Source: Nocardia sputorum (GTDB lineage: Bacteria; Actinomycetota; Actinomycetes; Mycobacteriales; Mycobacteriaceae). Taken from it: a DNA stretch of 64,000 nt. The notes below the pieces were generated by a model. The model worked only from the letters and a program-made list of their open reading frames with translations, did no database searches and was not told the DNA's origin. Made by a program: the position numbers and the translations under genes. Of the stretch, positions 40,037 through 48,784 are shown one piece after another (position 1 is the first letter of the stretch; every line of letters starts with the position of its first letter). The stretch lies in contig NZ_AP026978.1 in assembly GCF_027924405.1 (NCBI RefSeq), positions 1,798,001-1,862,000 of the forward strand, written 5' to 3'.

Positions 40037-40150
40037 TCAGGGGCGGCTCCGCGCGCTCATCCACCACGAGATGAACGAGAGCGATAGCACGGCGTGGGCG
40101 CGCGAACGCCGGGCATCGCTCGGCAACTCTTGCCGTAGCGTTCCGGTCAT
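40037..40150 (-). CDS. Small protein of 37 residues
   Basis: The product starts MTGTLRQELPSDARRS and has a central hydrophobic stretch (VLSLSFISWWM), followed by a basic end. AGGAAGG is 8 bases before the ATG and a strong hairpin follows the stop codon, so it is probably expressed. No family is recognised. It is below most gene-calling size limits. Confidence 0.5.
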   Translation of the reverse strand: MTGTLRQELPSDARRSRAHAVLSLSFISWWMSARSRP

Positions 40151-40238
40151 CGTCTCGCCTTCCTGCGATCTGATCTTCGTCGGCTCGAAGGTAGCACCGG
40201 ATACGGTGCCGGGAACCGTTTTTCCCTCGCCGACGACC

Positions 40239-40406
40239 CTACCCGGTCCGGTTCTTCCGTGCCTGAAGGGTATAGCTCGACGGCAGCGGCAACGAGTACC
40301 GGGTCGGTCGCCACTCGCCGTCCCGTCCCGCCGTCGTGAGGCCGGGCAGCGCATTGGCGCGGTCGAACGTGACGGTGATCGTCGCCACGAACGACGACTG
40401 TGGCAT
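40239..40406 (-). CDS. Hypothetical protein (about 55 aa)
   Basis: Third codon positions in this frame are almost all G or C, which favours real coding. The product begins MPQSSFVATITVTFDRANALPG and ends RYSLPLPSSYTLQARKNRTG. No family is recognised, and no ribosome site is clear; the frame is open to a TTG at 40445. It is divergent from terC. Confidence 0.4.
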   Translation of the reverse strand: MPQSSFVATITVTFDRANALPGLTTAGRDGEWRPTRYSLPLPSSYTLQARKNRTG

Positions 40407-40522
40407 GAGCGGGCGGGTGAACGCATGTGGAATTATGGGCGGCAATCACCCCGCTATCGAACAACAACGGACAAATCGGGCATTATGGACATCATGATCT
40501 TCGCTCGCGATCGGCACGCCGC

Positions 40523-41503
40523 ATGCACGTAACCGCACTCGAATGGGTGATCACCGTCGTGGTGATCCTCGGACTGTTCATCTTCGACTTCTTCGCCCAC
40601 GTCCGCACCCCGCACGAACCGACGTTCCGGGAATCCGGGTTCTGGTCCGCGGTGTACATCGGGCTGGCGCTGCTGTTCGGCGGTGTGGTCGCCTGGCAGT
40701 GGGGTTCGACCTACGCCGGGGAGTACTACGCGGGCTTCGTCACCGAGAAGGCGCTCTCGGTGGACAACCTGTTCGTCTTCCTGATCATCATGTCCACCTT
40801 CGCGGTGCCGCGGATCTACCAGCAGAAGGTGCTGCTGATCGGCATCGTGCTCGCCCTGGTCATGCGCGGTGCGTTCATCGCCGTCGGCGCGGCCGCGATC
40901 AGCGCGTTCAGCTGGGTGTTCTACCTGTTCGGTCTCTTCCTCGTCTACACCGCCGTCAAGTTGCTGCGTGAGAGCGGCCACGAGGTCGAGGTCGAGGAGA
41001 AAAGAGACAGCCGGATCGTCGCGTTGGCCAAACGGGTGCTGCCCACCACGGACCAATACGACGGCGACAAGCTGGTGACCAGGGTCGACGGCCGCCGGGC
41101 GGTCACCCCGCTGTTGCTCGCGCTGCTGGCCATCGGATTCGCCGACCTGCTCTTCGCGCTGGACTCCATCCCGGCCATCTACGGCCTGACCGAGCAGCCG
41201 TACCTCGTCTTCACCGCCAACGCGTTCGCGCTCATGGGCTTGCGACAGCTGTACTTCCTGATCGGCGGTCTGCTCGACCGGCTGGTGTACCTGTCCTACG
41301 GGCTGGCCGCGATCCTCGCGTTCATCGGCGTGAAGCTGGTACTGCACGCCCTGCACGAGAACACGCTGCCGTTCGTCAACGGCGGCGAGCACGTCGCGGT
41401 CCCGGAGATCTCCACGCCCGTCTCGCTGGGCGTGATCTTGGGCATCCTGGTCGTCGCGACGGTCGCCAGCCTGCTCCGCACCCGCGTGCGAGCGGACCGC
41501 TAG
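40523..41503 (+). CDS. TerC-family membrane protein
   Basis: The 326-residue protein has eight or nine membrane segments with the acidic family motifs EKALSVDNLFVF and FADLLFALDSIPAI, which in Alx/TerC are linked to Mn2+ export or metal loading of exported proteins. A central cytoplasmic loop (about residues 150-190) is charged. The ATG at 40523 gives the usual MHVTALEW start. The gene converges on a YciI-like gene with only four bases between stops. No manganese riboswitch was recognised upstream. Confidence 0.9.
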   Translation: MHVTALEWVITVVVILGLFIFDFFAHVRTPHEPTFRESGFWSAVYIGLALLFGGVVAWQWGSTYAGEYYAGFVTEKALSVDNLFVFLIIMSTFAVPRIYQQKVLLIGIVLALVMRGAFIAVGAAAISAFSWVFYLFGLFLVYTAVKLLRESGHEVEVEEKRDSRIVALAKRVLPTTDQYDGDKLVTRVDGRRAVTPLLLALLAIGFADLLFALDSIPAIYGLTEQPYLVFTANAFALMGLRQLYFLIGGLLDRLVYLSYGLAAILAFIGVKLVLHALHENTLPFVNGGEHVAVPEISTPVSLGVILGILVVATVASLLRTRVRADR

Positions 41504-41507
41504 CCGG

Positions 41508-41792
41508 TCAGGACGCGAATGCGCCGAAGACCGGCGCCCACTCCACGGCGCGCACGTCGTCGATCAGGTTCTCCCGGGCGAACGGGTCCTGGGCGAGCAG
41601 GTCCTTCAACTGCCCGGCGTCCTCCGAGCGGAAGATCAGCAGCGCTCCGGACCCGTCCGGGTACGGGCCGCTGCTGAGCAGGGCGCCGGACTCGAGCAGG
41701 CCGGCCAGCCAGGCGCGGTGCTCGGGGCGGTGGACGTCCCGGTCCGCGGCAGTGGCCTGGGAGTAGACGTAGTGGACGGCGAAGATCGGCAC
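41508..41792 (-). CDS. YciI-family protein
   Basis: The 94-residue protein has the ferredoxin-like YciI fold with the conserved His-Asp region (DRDVHRPEHRAWLAGLLESGALL) and ends with PFARENLIDDVRAVEWAPVFG. YciI proteins are proposed hydrolases or dehydrochlorinase relatives. The gene lies 25 bases downstream of argA on the same strand and is likely cotranscribed. Confidence 0.87.
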   Translation of the reverse strand: MPIFAVHYVYSQATAADRDVHRPEHRAWLAGLLESGALLSSGPYPDGSGALLIFRSEDAGQLKDLLAQDPFARENLIDDVRAVEWAPVFGAFAS

Positions 41793-41817
41793 GGTATCGC
41801 TTCCTGTGGGAACGGAC

Positions 41818-42384
41818 TCAGAGCGTCAGCAGCATTCGAGTATTGCCGAGGGTGTTGGGCTTCACATAGCTCAGATCGAGGAACTCGGCCACACCGGTGT
41901 CGTAGGACCGGCACATCTCGGCATACACCTCGGCGGTGACCGGCGTGCCGTCGATCTCGACGAAACCGTGCCTGCCGAAGAACTCCACTTCGAAGGTCAG
42001 CACGAACACCCGCTCCAGCTCGAGTTCGCGAGCAACCTCGATCAACCGCTGCACAATGAGCTTGCCCACACCGGAGCCCTTGACGTCGGGGTGTACCGCG
42101 ACCGTGCGCACCTCCCCGAGGTCGGCCCACAGCACGTGCAGCGCGCCGCAGCCGACGACCCGGCCGTCCAACTCGGCGACCCAGAACTCCTGCACCGCCT
42201 CGTAGAGGTTGACCAGGTTCTTCTCCAGCAGGATCCGGCCGGCGTAGACGTCGACGAGGCGCTTGATCTCGGGCACATCGGAGGTTCGTGCGCGTCGGAC
42301 GACCGGAACGGAACTCCGCGCGGCCGAAGCCGCGCCCGGATACGCGTCGCTGGTCGAACCACCTAGTGGTCCCCGAGAGGTCAT
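41818..42384 (-). CDS. argA: Amino-acid N-acetyltransferase (Rv2747-like ArgA)
   Basis: This GNAT enzyme acetylates glutamate at the first step of arginine biosynthesis in mycobacteria (Rv2747). The 188-residue protein follows Rv2747 over its whole length: VVRRARTSDVPEIKRLVDVYA, GALHVLWADLGEVRTVAVHP, the acetyl-CoA loop VKGSGVGKLIVQRL, and a C-terminus CRSYDTGVAEFLDLSYVKPN. The ATG at 42384 adds a 25-residue non-conserved leader. The gene is next to pgsA as in M. tuberculosis. Confidence 0.93.
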   Translation of the reverse strand: MTSRGPLGGSTSDAYPGAASAARSSVPVVRRARTSDVPEIKRLVDVYAGRILLEKNLVNLYEAVQEFWVAELDGRVVGCGALHVLWADLGEVRTVAVHPDVKGSGVGKLIVQRLIEVARELELERVFVLTFEVEFFGRHGFVEIDGTPVTAEVYAEMCRSYDTGVAEFLDLSYVKPNTLGNTRMLLTL

Positions 42385-42597
42385 GGGGTGCACAGTAGTC
42401 GGCCCGGCTACCGATAGTCTGAACGTGTGCCGCAGATCCACTCGTTCAGCTCACCGCATCGCGCCGGGCAGCGCGACGCGGTGCCGAGGCGGCCGTGACC
42501 GAGCCGATCGCCGGCGAGGCGACGGCGTGAGCGGTCAGGCCCGGAGGCGGCGGAGCGTGACCACGCGGGGCCCCGCTCGTGCCGGAAGGGGCAGAGC

Positions 42598-43257
42598 ATG
42601 AGCGTGCAACCCGACGAGGCGGACCGCCCCTGGGTCGCGCCCGCACCAACCCGGCCCGGCTTCGCGCCCGCGCAGGCCGAGAGCGGGCCGCCCCTGCTGA
42701 ACATCGCGAATGTGCTGACCATGCTGCGCATCGCGATCGTGCCGCTGTTCGTCGTGGCGCTGTTCGTCGGAGATGGCCACGACACCGGCTGGCGGATCGC
42801 CGCGGCGGCGCTGTTCGGCCTCGCCGCGATCACCGACCGGTTCGATGGGCAATTGGCTCGCAAATACGGTCTGGTGACCGACTTCGGCAAGCTGGCCGAT
42901 CCCATCGCGGACAAGGCGCTGATCGGGTCGGCGGTGATAGGGCTGTCCCTGCTCGGCGATCTGGCCTGGTGGATCACCCTGGTGATCTGCGGTCGCGAGA
43001 TCGGCGTCACACTGCTGCGCCTGCTCGTCGTGCGGCGCGGCGTCATTCCCGCCGGGCGCGGCGGCAAGCTCAAAACCCTGGTCCAGTCGCTGGCCATCGC
43101 CATGTTGCTGCTGCCGCTGTCAGGCTGGGTCGCCGGCATCGGCATGCTGCTGATGTACCTGGCGGTCGCGCTGACGGTGGCCACCGGGCTGGACTACGTC
43201 GGTCAGGCGGCCCGGGTGTGGTTCGCGGGCGGACCGGGGCGGACGCGCGGCGTATGA
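42598..43257 (+). CDS. pgsA: CDP-diacylglycerol-glycerol-3-phosphate phosphatidyltransferase
   Basis: PgsA makes phosphatidylglycerol phosphate, the precursor of phosphatidylglycerol and cardiolipin. The 219-residue protein has the CDP-alcohol signature as DRFDGQLARKYGLVTDFGKLADPIADK around residues 80-107, with the metal-binding aspartates in place, and five or six membrane segments. A 30-residue proline-rich leader precedes the conserved LLNIANVLTMLRI. The stop overlaps the start of the CinA-like gene (ATGA). Confidence 0.93.
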   Translation: MSVQPDEADRPWVAPAPTRPGFAPAQAESGPPLLNIANVLTMLRIAIVPLFVVALFVGDGHDTGWRIAAAALFGLAAITDRFDGQLARKYGLVTDFGKLADPIADKALIGSAVIGLSLLGDLAWWITLVICGREIGVTLLRLLVVRRGVIPAGRGGKLKTLVQSLAIAMLLLPLSGWVAGIGMLLMYLAVALTVATGLDYVGQAARVWFAGGPGRTRGV

Positions 43258-43781
43258 GCGATCCGCTGGTGGAAGGCGTGCAGGCCATCGATCTGGTTCG
43301 TGCGCTGGTGACTGTGCGGCAAACCGTGGCCACCGCCGAATCCCTGACCGCGGGCCTGCTCGCGGCGACCATCGCCGGGGTCCCCGGCGCCAGTGCCGTG
43401 CTGCGCGGCGGCTTGGTGGTGTACGCCACCGATCTCAAGCACAGCCTCGCGGGTGTGGACGCGGAAGTGCTCGCGGCCGAAGGCCCGGTGGCGGCGAGCA
43501 CCGCCGAACAGCTGGCCGTGGGCGCGCGCACCCGATGCGGCGCGGACTGGGGCGTGGGCCTGACCGGCGTGGCGGGCCCCGATTCACAGGACGGGCACCC
43601 GGTCGGCACGGTCTTCCTCGGACTGGCCGGTCCGGGGCATACCGAGGTGATGCGGTTGAAACTCCCCGGCGACCGGTGGACGATCAGAATCGGTGCGACG
43701 CGCACGGCGGTGTCGGAATTGCTGCGGTGTGTGCGGGAGGCGGGCCCGGGCCCGGCCGACCGCGTCGGGCGGAGCGGCTGA
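43254..43781 (+). CDS. CinA C-terminal domain protein (NMN amidohydrolase-like)
   Basis: The 175-residue product is the stand-alone CinA C-terminal (PncC) domain, which deamidates nicotinamide mononucleotide. It shows [29 protein letters not shown] near residue 24 and [22 protein letters not shown] near residue 102. The N-terminal COG1058 domain of full CinA is absent, which is common. It is coupled to pgsA and precedes clgR. Confidence 0.92.
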   Translation: MSDPLVEGVQAIDLVRALVTVRQTVATAESLTAGLLAATIAGVPGASAVLRGGLVVYATDLKHSLAGVDAEVLAAEGPVAASTAEQLAVGARTRCGADWGVGLTGVAGPDSQDGHPVGTVFLGLAGPGHTEVMRLKLPGDRWTIRIGATRTAVSELLRCVREAGPGPADRVGRSG

Positions 43782-43793
43782 GGTGCCCCGGGC

Positions 43794-43822
43794 GGGAACC
43801 AACCGCCCCGGCTCGGACGTTG
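43794..43822 (+). promoter_or_regulatory. ECF-sigma (SigE-type) promoter before clgR
   Basis: GGGAACC (43794-43800) and CGTTG (43818-43822) have the shape of an ECF (SigE/SigH-type) promoter with a 17-base spacer. In M. tuberculosis clgR is transcribed from a SigE promoter under envelope stress. The match was judged by eye and the spacer is at the long end. Confidence 0.5.
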
Positions 43823-43893
43823 TGCCAGAAAGAACGGCATGCGTGGGGTCGAGAATCGCCTCGGCCCGGCGACCGGGAGCGAAGGAGAACGAG

Positions 43894-44337
43894 ATGACGC
43901 TGCTGCGAGAGGCGATCGGGGACAGTCTGCGGCGTGCGCGTCTCGCCCAGAACCGGACCTTGCGCGAGGTGTCGACGTCCGCGCGGGTGAGCCTGGGCTA
44001 TCTCTCCGAAGTCGAGCGCGGTCGTAAGGAGGCTTCCAGTGAATTGCTGGCCGCCATCTGCGAAGCGCTGGACGTGCCGCTGTCCCGGGTGCTGTGGGAT
44101 GTGAGCACGATCATGGCCGGCGCCGACGGGCCGACCGCCGACGCGACCGCGAACGACGCCCCGGCCGCGACCGCGGCGTCGGAGCAGACCGCCGCCGAAC
44201 CCGCGGCGCAGGACGAACCCGCGGCGGCGACCATGTCGGTGGCCGACGCGGCGCGGCCGCTGCCGCTGGCGGAGGACACCCGGATCGTCATCCCCGCGCC
44301 GCGTTCGGACATGTTGGTCCTGGTCAAGGGCGCGTGA
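43894..44337 (+). CDS. clgR: Clp gene regulator ClgR
   Basis: ClgR is an XRE-type activator of clp protease and envelope-stress genes. The 147-residue protein has its helix-turn-helix in residues 6-65 ([47 protein letters not shown]) and a low-complexity Ala-rich linker, ending with [20 protein letters not shown], the conserved tail. GAAGGAGAACGAG precedes the ATG. It leads the pspA-pspM module in the order typical of mycobacteria and relatives. Confidence 0.95.
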   Translation: MTLLREAIGDSLRRARLAQNRTLREVSTSARVSLGYLSEVERGRKEASSELLAAICEALDVPLSRVLWDVSTIMAGADGPTADATANDAPAATAASEQTAAEPAAQDEPAAATMSVADAARPLPLAEDTRIVIPAPRSDMLVLVKGA

Positions 44338-44416
44338 CGCGCGACGAGACGTGGCCACGGCGGCAACGCTGCGGGCCGGTGCGGAAAGCGGATAGATTCT
44401 CCCTTAGGCGTCGGTT

Positions 44417-44436
44417 GAGCCGGGTTCGCCCGGCTC
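44417..44436 (+). terminator. UUCG-loop hairpin between clgR and pspA
   Basis: GAGCCGGG (44417-44424) pairs with CCCGGCTC (44429-44436) around a TTCG tetraloop. It lies 80 bases after clgR and 102 bases before pspA. It could end clgR transcription partly or stabilise the mRNA ends; no T-run follows. Confidence 0.5.
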
Positions 44437-44537
44437 GGGTGCCACATGGTGGAGGATAGGCACATATCGAGTGCGTGACGGTCGCGCACTGGAGTCGCGC
44501 CCGAGCGCGGCATGTCAGATGGAGGCGGGATCAATCG

Positions 44538-45350
44538 ATGGCTAATCCGTTCGTCAAGGCCTGGAAATACCTGATGGCCCTCTTCGATGCGAAGATCGAG
44601 GAGCACGCGGATCCGAAGGTCCAGATTCAGCAGGCTATCGAGGAAGCCCAGCGGCAGCACCAGGCCCTTTCGCAGCAGGCCGCGTCGGTCATCGGCAACC
44701 AGCGCCAGCTGGAGATGAAGCTGAACCGGCAGCTGGACGAAGTCGAGAAGCTCAACGCCAACGCGCGCCAGGCCGTTCTGCTGGCCGACCAGGCCACCGC
44801 CGCGGGCGACACCGAGAAGGCGATCCAGTACACCAACGCCGCCGAGGCGTTCGCGGCGCAACTGGTCACCGCCGAGCAGTCCGTCGAGGACCTGAAGGTC
44901 CTGCACGACCAGTCGCTGCAGGCGGCCGCCCAGGCCAAGAAGGCCGTGGAGCAGAACGCGATGCTGTTGCAGCAGAAGGTCGCCGAGCGCACCAAGCTGC
45001 TCAGCCAGCTGGAGCAGGCCAAGATGCAGGAACAGGTCTCCGCCTCGCTGCAGCAGATGGATTCGACGCTGTCCGCGCCGGGCAGCACCCCGAGTCTGGA
45101 CGCGGTGCGCGAGAAGATCGAACGCCGCTACGCCAACGCGCTGGGCGCCGCCGAACTCGCGCAGAACTCGGTGCAGGGTCGCATGCTCGAGGTGCAGCAG
45201 GCCAGCATCCAGATGGCCGGGCACAGCAAGCTGGAGCAGATCCGCGCGTCCATGCGCGGGGATCAGCTGCCCGCCGGTGGCGCCCAGCCCGCCATCAATC
45301 CGGGGCAGGCGCAGCCGCAGATGAACAAGGGGCAGGCCGCGCAGCAGTAG
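44538..45350 (+). CDS. pspA: Phage shock protein A / 35-kDa antigen
   Basis: PspA is an ESCRT-III-like coiled-coil protein that coats and protects the inner membrane. The 270-residue product matches the M. tuberculosis 35-kDa antigen: [45 protein letters not shown], then long heptad helices to about residue 200, and a Gln/Pro-rich tail ending GQAAQQ. GGAGG lies about 12 bases before the ATG. It is followed by pspM. Confidence 0.96.
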   Translation: MANPFVKAWKYLMALFDAKIEEHADPKVQIQQAIEEAQRQHQALSQQAASVIGNQRQLEMKLNRQLDEVEKLNANARQAVLLADQATAAGDTEKAIQYTNAAEAFAAQLVTAEQSVEDLKVLHDQSLQAAAQAKKAVEQNAMLLQQKVAERTKLLSQLEQAKMQEQVSASLQQMDSTLSAPGSTPSLDAVREKIERRYANALGAAELAQNSVQGRMLEVQQASIQMAGHSKLEQIRASMRGDQLPAGGAQPAINPGQAQPQMNKGQAAQQ

Positions 45351-45487
45351 CCGACGACGGGCGTTCGGCGACATGTGTCGGTGGGGGCTGGTTCACTGGA
45401 AGACAAGGCGTGGGGACCCGACCGGCCGGCCGTCGGCCGAGTCGGGTCTCGGTCTGTCCGAAGTGTGCAACCGGTGGGAGAGAAGGT

Positions 45488-46378
45488 ATGAGCGGCAGGG
45501 TATTCGGTGAGCGGCAGCTCGACGCGCGGCGCCTGCGCGGGACGGCGCTGATCCGGGCACAAGCCGCGCTCGCGCCACAGCCGGGCAGCCTGCCGGACAG
45601 CCTTCGCGAAGCGGGGGAGAACGCGCTTGTGGCCGTGCGGCGCTGGGCCGATCCGCGGGAGCGTGAGCTGCGCCGCCGCCGCAGGGCCCGTCGCCGAAGC
45701 TTCCAGCTGGGCACCGTATCCGGCCTCACCACGGCGGGAACCGTTGGCCTCGTTGTTCTTTCGGCGCCGGTCTGGGCCGTGGTCATGGTGGGCGGCGGCG
45801 CGGTCGCGCTGGTGACGGGCGCGGCGTTGAGCACTCGCCGTTATCTGCGGCTGCGCGGCGCTCCCCTGCCGCACGCGGCGTTCATCCCGCGCAAGCAGCC
45901 GCCGTTGTGGTCCAACGCGCGCCCGGCGATCGCGCGTCTGGTGCGGGCGGAGAAGGCATTGCACGGGATGGGCGTCCAGATCGCTCGCTCGCACCGGCTG
46001 CCGCAGGACGAACTGGCCGACCTGCTGGAAACGGCCGCTTCGGGCGCGGCGGCGCTGCACGCGCTGGCCGCCGACATCACGGCGATGGAACAGGGCCTCG
46101 GTGCGATGGGGAGCGCTGATTCCCCCGCGGCGGTGGCGCTCACCGAGAACCTCCGGCTGATTCTGGCCAGGCTCGATGCGGGCGTCGGGGAGTACGAGCA
46201 GGTCGTAGCCGCGGCAGCCCGGATCCTCGCGGTTCCGGAGAACACCGTGGTTCGGCACAACTTCGACACCATCGTGGCGGATCTGCGCCATGCTTCCGAT
46301 CGGCTGGACGGGTGGGCCCAGGCCCTCATCGAGGTGGCCGACAAATCGGTGCCCGCGTCGCCGCGGCCACCGATCTGA
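45488..46378 (+). CDS. pspM: Phage shock envelope protein PspM
   Basis: The 296-residue protein corresponds to Rv2743c. It has a basic N-terminal region (RERELRRRRRARRRS), two membrane segments (about residues 76-115), and a cytoplasmic helical domain with LLETAASGAAALHALAADITAMEQGL. PspM anchors PspA at the membrane and is part of the ClgR-PspA-PspM-PspN circuit. The ATG at 45488 has AGAAGG close upstream. The pspN gene of mycobacteria is missing downstream. Confidence 0.87.
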   Translation: MSGRVFGERQLDARRLRGTALIRAQAALAPQPGSLPDSLREAGENALVAVRRWADPRERELRRRRRARRRSFQLGTVSGLTTAGTVGLVVLSAPVWAVVMVGGGAVALVTGAALSTRRYLRLRGAPLPHAAFIPRKQPPLWSNARPAIARLVRAEKALHGMGVQIARSHRLPQDELADLLETAASGAAALHALAADITAMEQGLGAMGSADSPAAVALTENLRLILARLDAGVGEYEQVVAAAARILAVPENTVVRHNFDTIVADLRHASDRLDGWAQALIEVADKSVPASPRPPI

Positions 46379-46389
46379 CGTCGGCCGGT

Positions 46390-46590
46390 TCAGCTCGACC
46401 GGTCCTTGCGGCGGAGTTCCTCGGCCCTGGCGCGGAACGCCGCGCCGACCAGTTCGCGGCTCTCGGCCATGAGGTCGAGCACCTCCCAGGACGCCTTCCG
46501 GGCGGCGGATCCGACGATCCCGGCGATCGCCGAGCCGTGCCGCCGCGCGGCGGCCGCGAGTTCTTGTGCCAGCTCGTTCGTCTGTTCCAT
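46390..46590 (-). CDS. Small hypothetical helical protein (66 aa)
   Basis: The product is Ala-rich and mostly helical (NELAQELAAAARRHGSAIAG, then ESRELVGAAFRARAEELRRK). It lies convergent to pspM with 11 bases between the stop codons, in the place where pspN lies in mycobacteria. No family is recognised. The codon usage is consistent with a real gene. Confidence 0.6.
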   Translation of the reverse strand: MEQTNELAQELAAAARRHGSAIAGIVGSAARKASWEVLDLMAESRELVGAAFRARAEELRRKDRSS

Positions 46591-46838
46591 CGGGTCCCGG
46601 CCGTTAGATGAGGCTCAGTGCATGACTGTGTGCTGACCGGTGTGTCTCCGTCATTCGATCATCCCTTCCCTCTTGTCGCGCAACGTCACTGTGCGTCGAA
46701 GATCAGAGTACATCCGTGCACTGAACGGGCCTACGATCCGGTCGTGCCGGCGCAAACGGCATCCGGCGAGCGCGTCAGCCGGGCGTTCGCGCGTGATGGG
46801 CGCGGATCCGGCGCGTGCGTGGCCGGTAGGCTGCGGCG

Positions 46839-48374
46839 ATGCGGTTTCTCTCGGCTCGCGGGCGTGACGGTGTGATGGTCGGCATGACGAGCAGCCTGGA
46901 TCGGTGGCTGGTCGACCGCAGTGCGCGGGTGCGAGCGACCCCGGCGGACCGGGCGCTGAAGGCGTTGAGCACCGCCGCCGACAAGAACCGTCTGTGGATC
47001 GCCCTGGGGGCGGTCCTGTTCGTCGCCGGAGATCGCTCGACCCGGCGCGGCGCGGTGCGCGGGCTGCTCGCACTGAGCATTGCCAGCAGCGTGGCCAACG
47101 GCGTGGCCAAACCGCTGTTTCCGCGCCGCCGTCCGCCGGACGAGTCCGTTCCGTTCGTGCGCAGGCTGGTCGCGCCGCCGGTCTCGTCGTCGTTCCCGTC
47201 CGGGCACTCGGCTTCCGCCGCCGCCTTCGCGACGGGCCTGGCGCTGGAGTCTCCCGTGGCGGCTGCCGCCGTCGCCCCTGTCGCCGCCGCGGTCGCGTAC
47301 TCCCGCGTCCATATCGGCGTGCATTGGCCGTCCGACGTGGTCGCGGGCGCGTTGTTCGGTGGCGCGGTCGCGCTGGTCACCCGGCGGTGGTGGGCGGTGC
47401 GCGACGACGAGCCCGCCGCCCTGGGCCCGGTCGAACACATCGACCCGCTGCCGGACGGCGCCGGATTGCTGCTGATCGGCAATCCGCACGCGGGATCGGG
47501 CGACGGCGACAACGCGCTGGCCACCCTGCGCGACCGGCTGCCCGCCGCCGAGGTGCTCGAACTCGGCGACGACGACGTCGAGGCGCGGGTCGGCGAACTG
47601 CTGCGACGCGACGACATCGTCGCTCTCGGCGTGATCGGCGGGGACGGAACGGTGTCGGCCGTCGCGGAGTACGCGGTGCGCCACCGGGTGCCGTTGGCGG
47701 TCTTCGCGGGCGGCACGCTGAACCACTTCGCCAGGGATGCCGGGGTGGAGGACTCCGATGTCACCCTCGCCGCGTTGCAAGCGGGCGAAGCGGTGCGCGT
47801 CGACGTGGCCGAGGTGTGCTTCGACGACGCAGAGCAGCGCGTCTTCGTCAACACCGCCAGCCTCGGCGGTTATCCCGACTTCGTGCGGGTCCGGGAGCGC
47901 TGGGAGCGCCGGATCGGCAAGTGGCCCGCTGCGGGACTCGCCATGGTGCGCGTACTGTTCCGCGCCCAGCCGCTGCACGTCACCATCGATGACACCCGCA
48001 CCGCGCTGTGGATGCTGTTCGTCGGCAACGGCGCCTACCATCCCGCCGACCAGATCCCCATGTCGCGTCCGGAATTGCACGGCGGCACCCTCGATGTCCG
48101 TTACCTGCGCGCCGACGTCCCGTTCTCCCGGCTGCGGCTGGTCTTCGCGACGTTCACCGGCACGCTCGCGTATTCGCCCACCTATCGGCACCGCCGGGTC
48201 TCCCGCGTGACCGTGCGGGTGGCCGGGCAGCCGGTCTCGTTGGCCACCGACGGAGAGGTCGATCATCGCGGCAAGAACTTCCGGTTCGCCAGCGGGCCGT
48301 CGGCGCTGACGCTGATCAGAAGCGGAGATCGCGAGGCCGGTGCGGCGCACCGCGGGCCACGGAGCGAGCACTGA
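46839..48374 (+). CDS. PAP2 phosphatase fused to diacylglycerol-kinase-like domain
   Basis: This 511-residue fusion has an N-terminal PAP2 domain with all three motifs: KPLFPRRRPP, FPSGHS and SRVHIGVHWPSDV (about residues 91-165). Membrane segments lie around them. The C-terminal half is a lipid-kinase catalytic domain with GVIGGDGTVSAVAEYA near residue 268 and FAGGTLNHFARD near residue 288. Such actinobacterial fusions are proposed to remodel phosphatidate or undecaprenyl-type lipids. The start may be the ATG at 46884 instead. Confidence 0.88.
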   Translation: MRFLSARGRDGVMVGMTSSLDRWLVDRSARVRATPADRALKALSTAADKNRLWIALGAVLFVAGDRSTRRGAVRGLLALSIASSVANGVAKPLFPRRRPPDESVPFVRRLVAPPVSSSFPSGHSASAAAFATGLALESPVAAAAVAPVAAAVAYSRVHIGVHWPSDVVAGALFGGAVALVTRRWWAVRDDEPAALGPVEHIDPLPDGAGLLLIGNPHAGSGDGDNALATLRDRLPAAEVLELGDDDVEARVGELLRRDDIVALGVIGGDGTVSAVAEYAVRHRVPLAVFAGGTLNHFARDAGVEDSDVTLAALQAGEAVRVDVAEVCFDDAEQRVFVNTASLGGYPDFVRVRERWERRIGKWPAAGLAMVRVLFRAQPLHVTIDDTRTALWMLFVGNGAYHPADQIPMSRPELHGGTLDVRYLRADVPFSRLRLVFATFTGTLAYSPTYRHRRVSRVTVRVAGQPVSLATDGEVDHRGKNFRFASGPSALTLIRSGDREAGAAHRGPRSEH

Positions 48375-48441
48375 AGATAGCTGTCCAATAACTATGATCT
48401 TGGAGACGATTCGGCGAGTCGTCGAATTCGGTAATCGCAGT

Positions 48442-48466
48442 GTTTGGCTGCGGCAGAGCGGGGTAG
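48442..48466 (+). promoter_or_regulatory. SigF/SigB-type promoter
   Basis: GTTT (48442-48445), a 15-base spacer and GGGTAG (48461-48466) match the mycobacterial SigF consensus GTTT-N15-17-GGGTAT well. It lies 74 bases before the 55-residue gene and drives toward the PRC-barrel gene. The SigF-type sigma gene in this window is at 17299. Confidence 0.6.
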
Positions 48467-48539
48467 TTGCCACGGTGTAGCTGATTACTTCCGGCCTCGA
48501 CTGAGGGCGGGAACATGCACTACAGGGCAGGAGCACGTC

Positions 48540-48707
48540 ATGCTCGATGTTTCCTACCGTCTATCGCTGCTCGACCAGGACACGCAGCGGCTGGATGTCA
48601 GCCGGTACTTCGCGTGTGACACCGCCGAGGACCCGGTGCGGGTGTCGCGCAGGACGCGGCGCGTCGCCGACGGATCCGAGGCCACCGATCGACCCGCAAG
48701 CGATTGA
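48540..48707 (+). CDS. Small hypothetical protein (55 aa)
   Basis: The product starts MLDVSYRLSLLDQDTQRLDVSRYFACDT and is charged in the second half. An AGGAGC ribosome site and the SigF-type promoter just upstream support translation. No family is recognised. The next gene, a PRC-barrel protein, follows after 77 bases. Confidence 0.6.
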   Translation: MLDVSYRLSLLDQDTQRLDVSRYFACDTAEDPVRVSRRTRRVADGSEATDRPASD

Positions 48708-48784
48708 ACCCTTTCTCAGCACGCGCGGTGCCCAGCCGCGTCCTGCCGGGCTGCGCGTCGCAGGGACGAACCGCGGAGGAACCC

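Noticed and set aside
42408..43184. Open frame antisense to pgsA
   Set aside because: Shadow of the pgsA coding strand; no family features.
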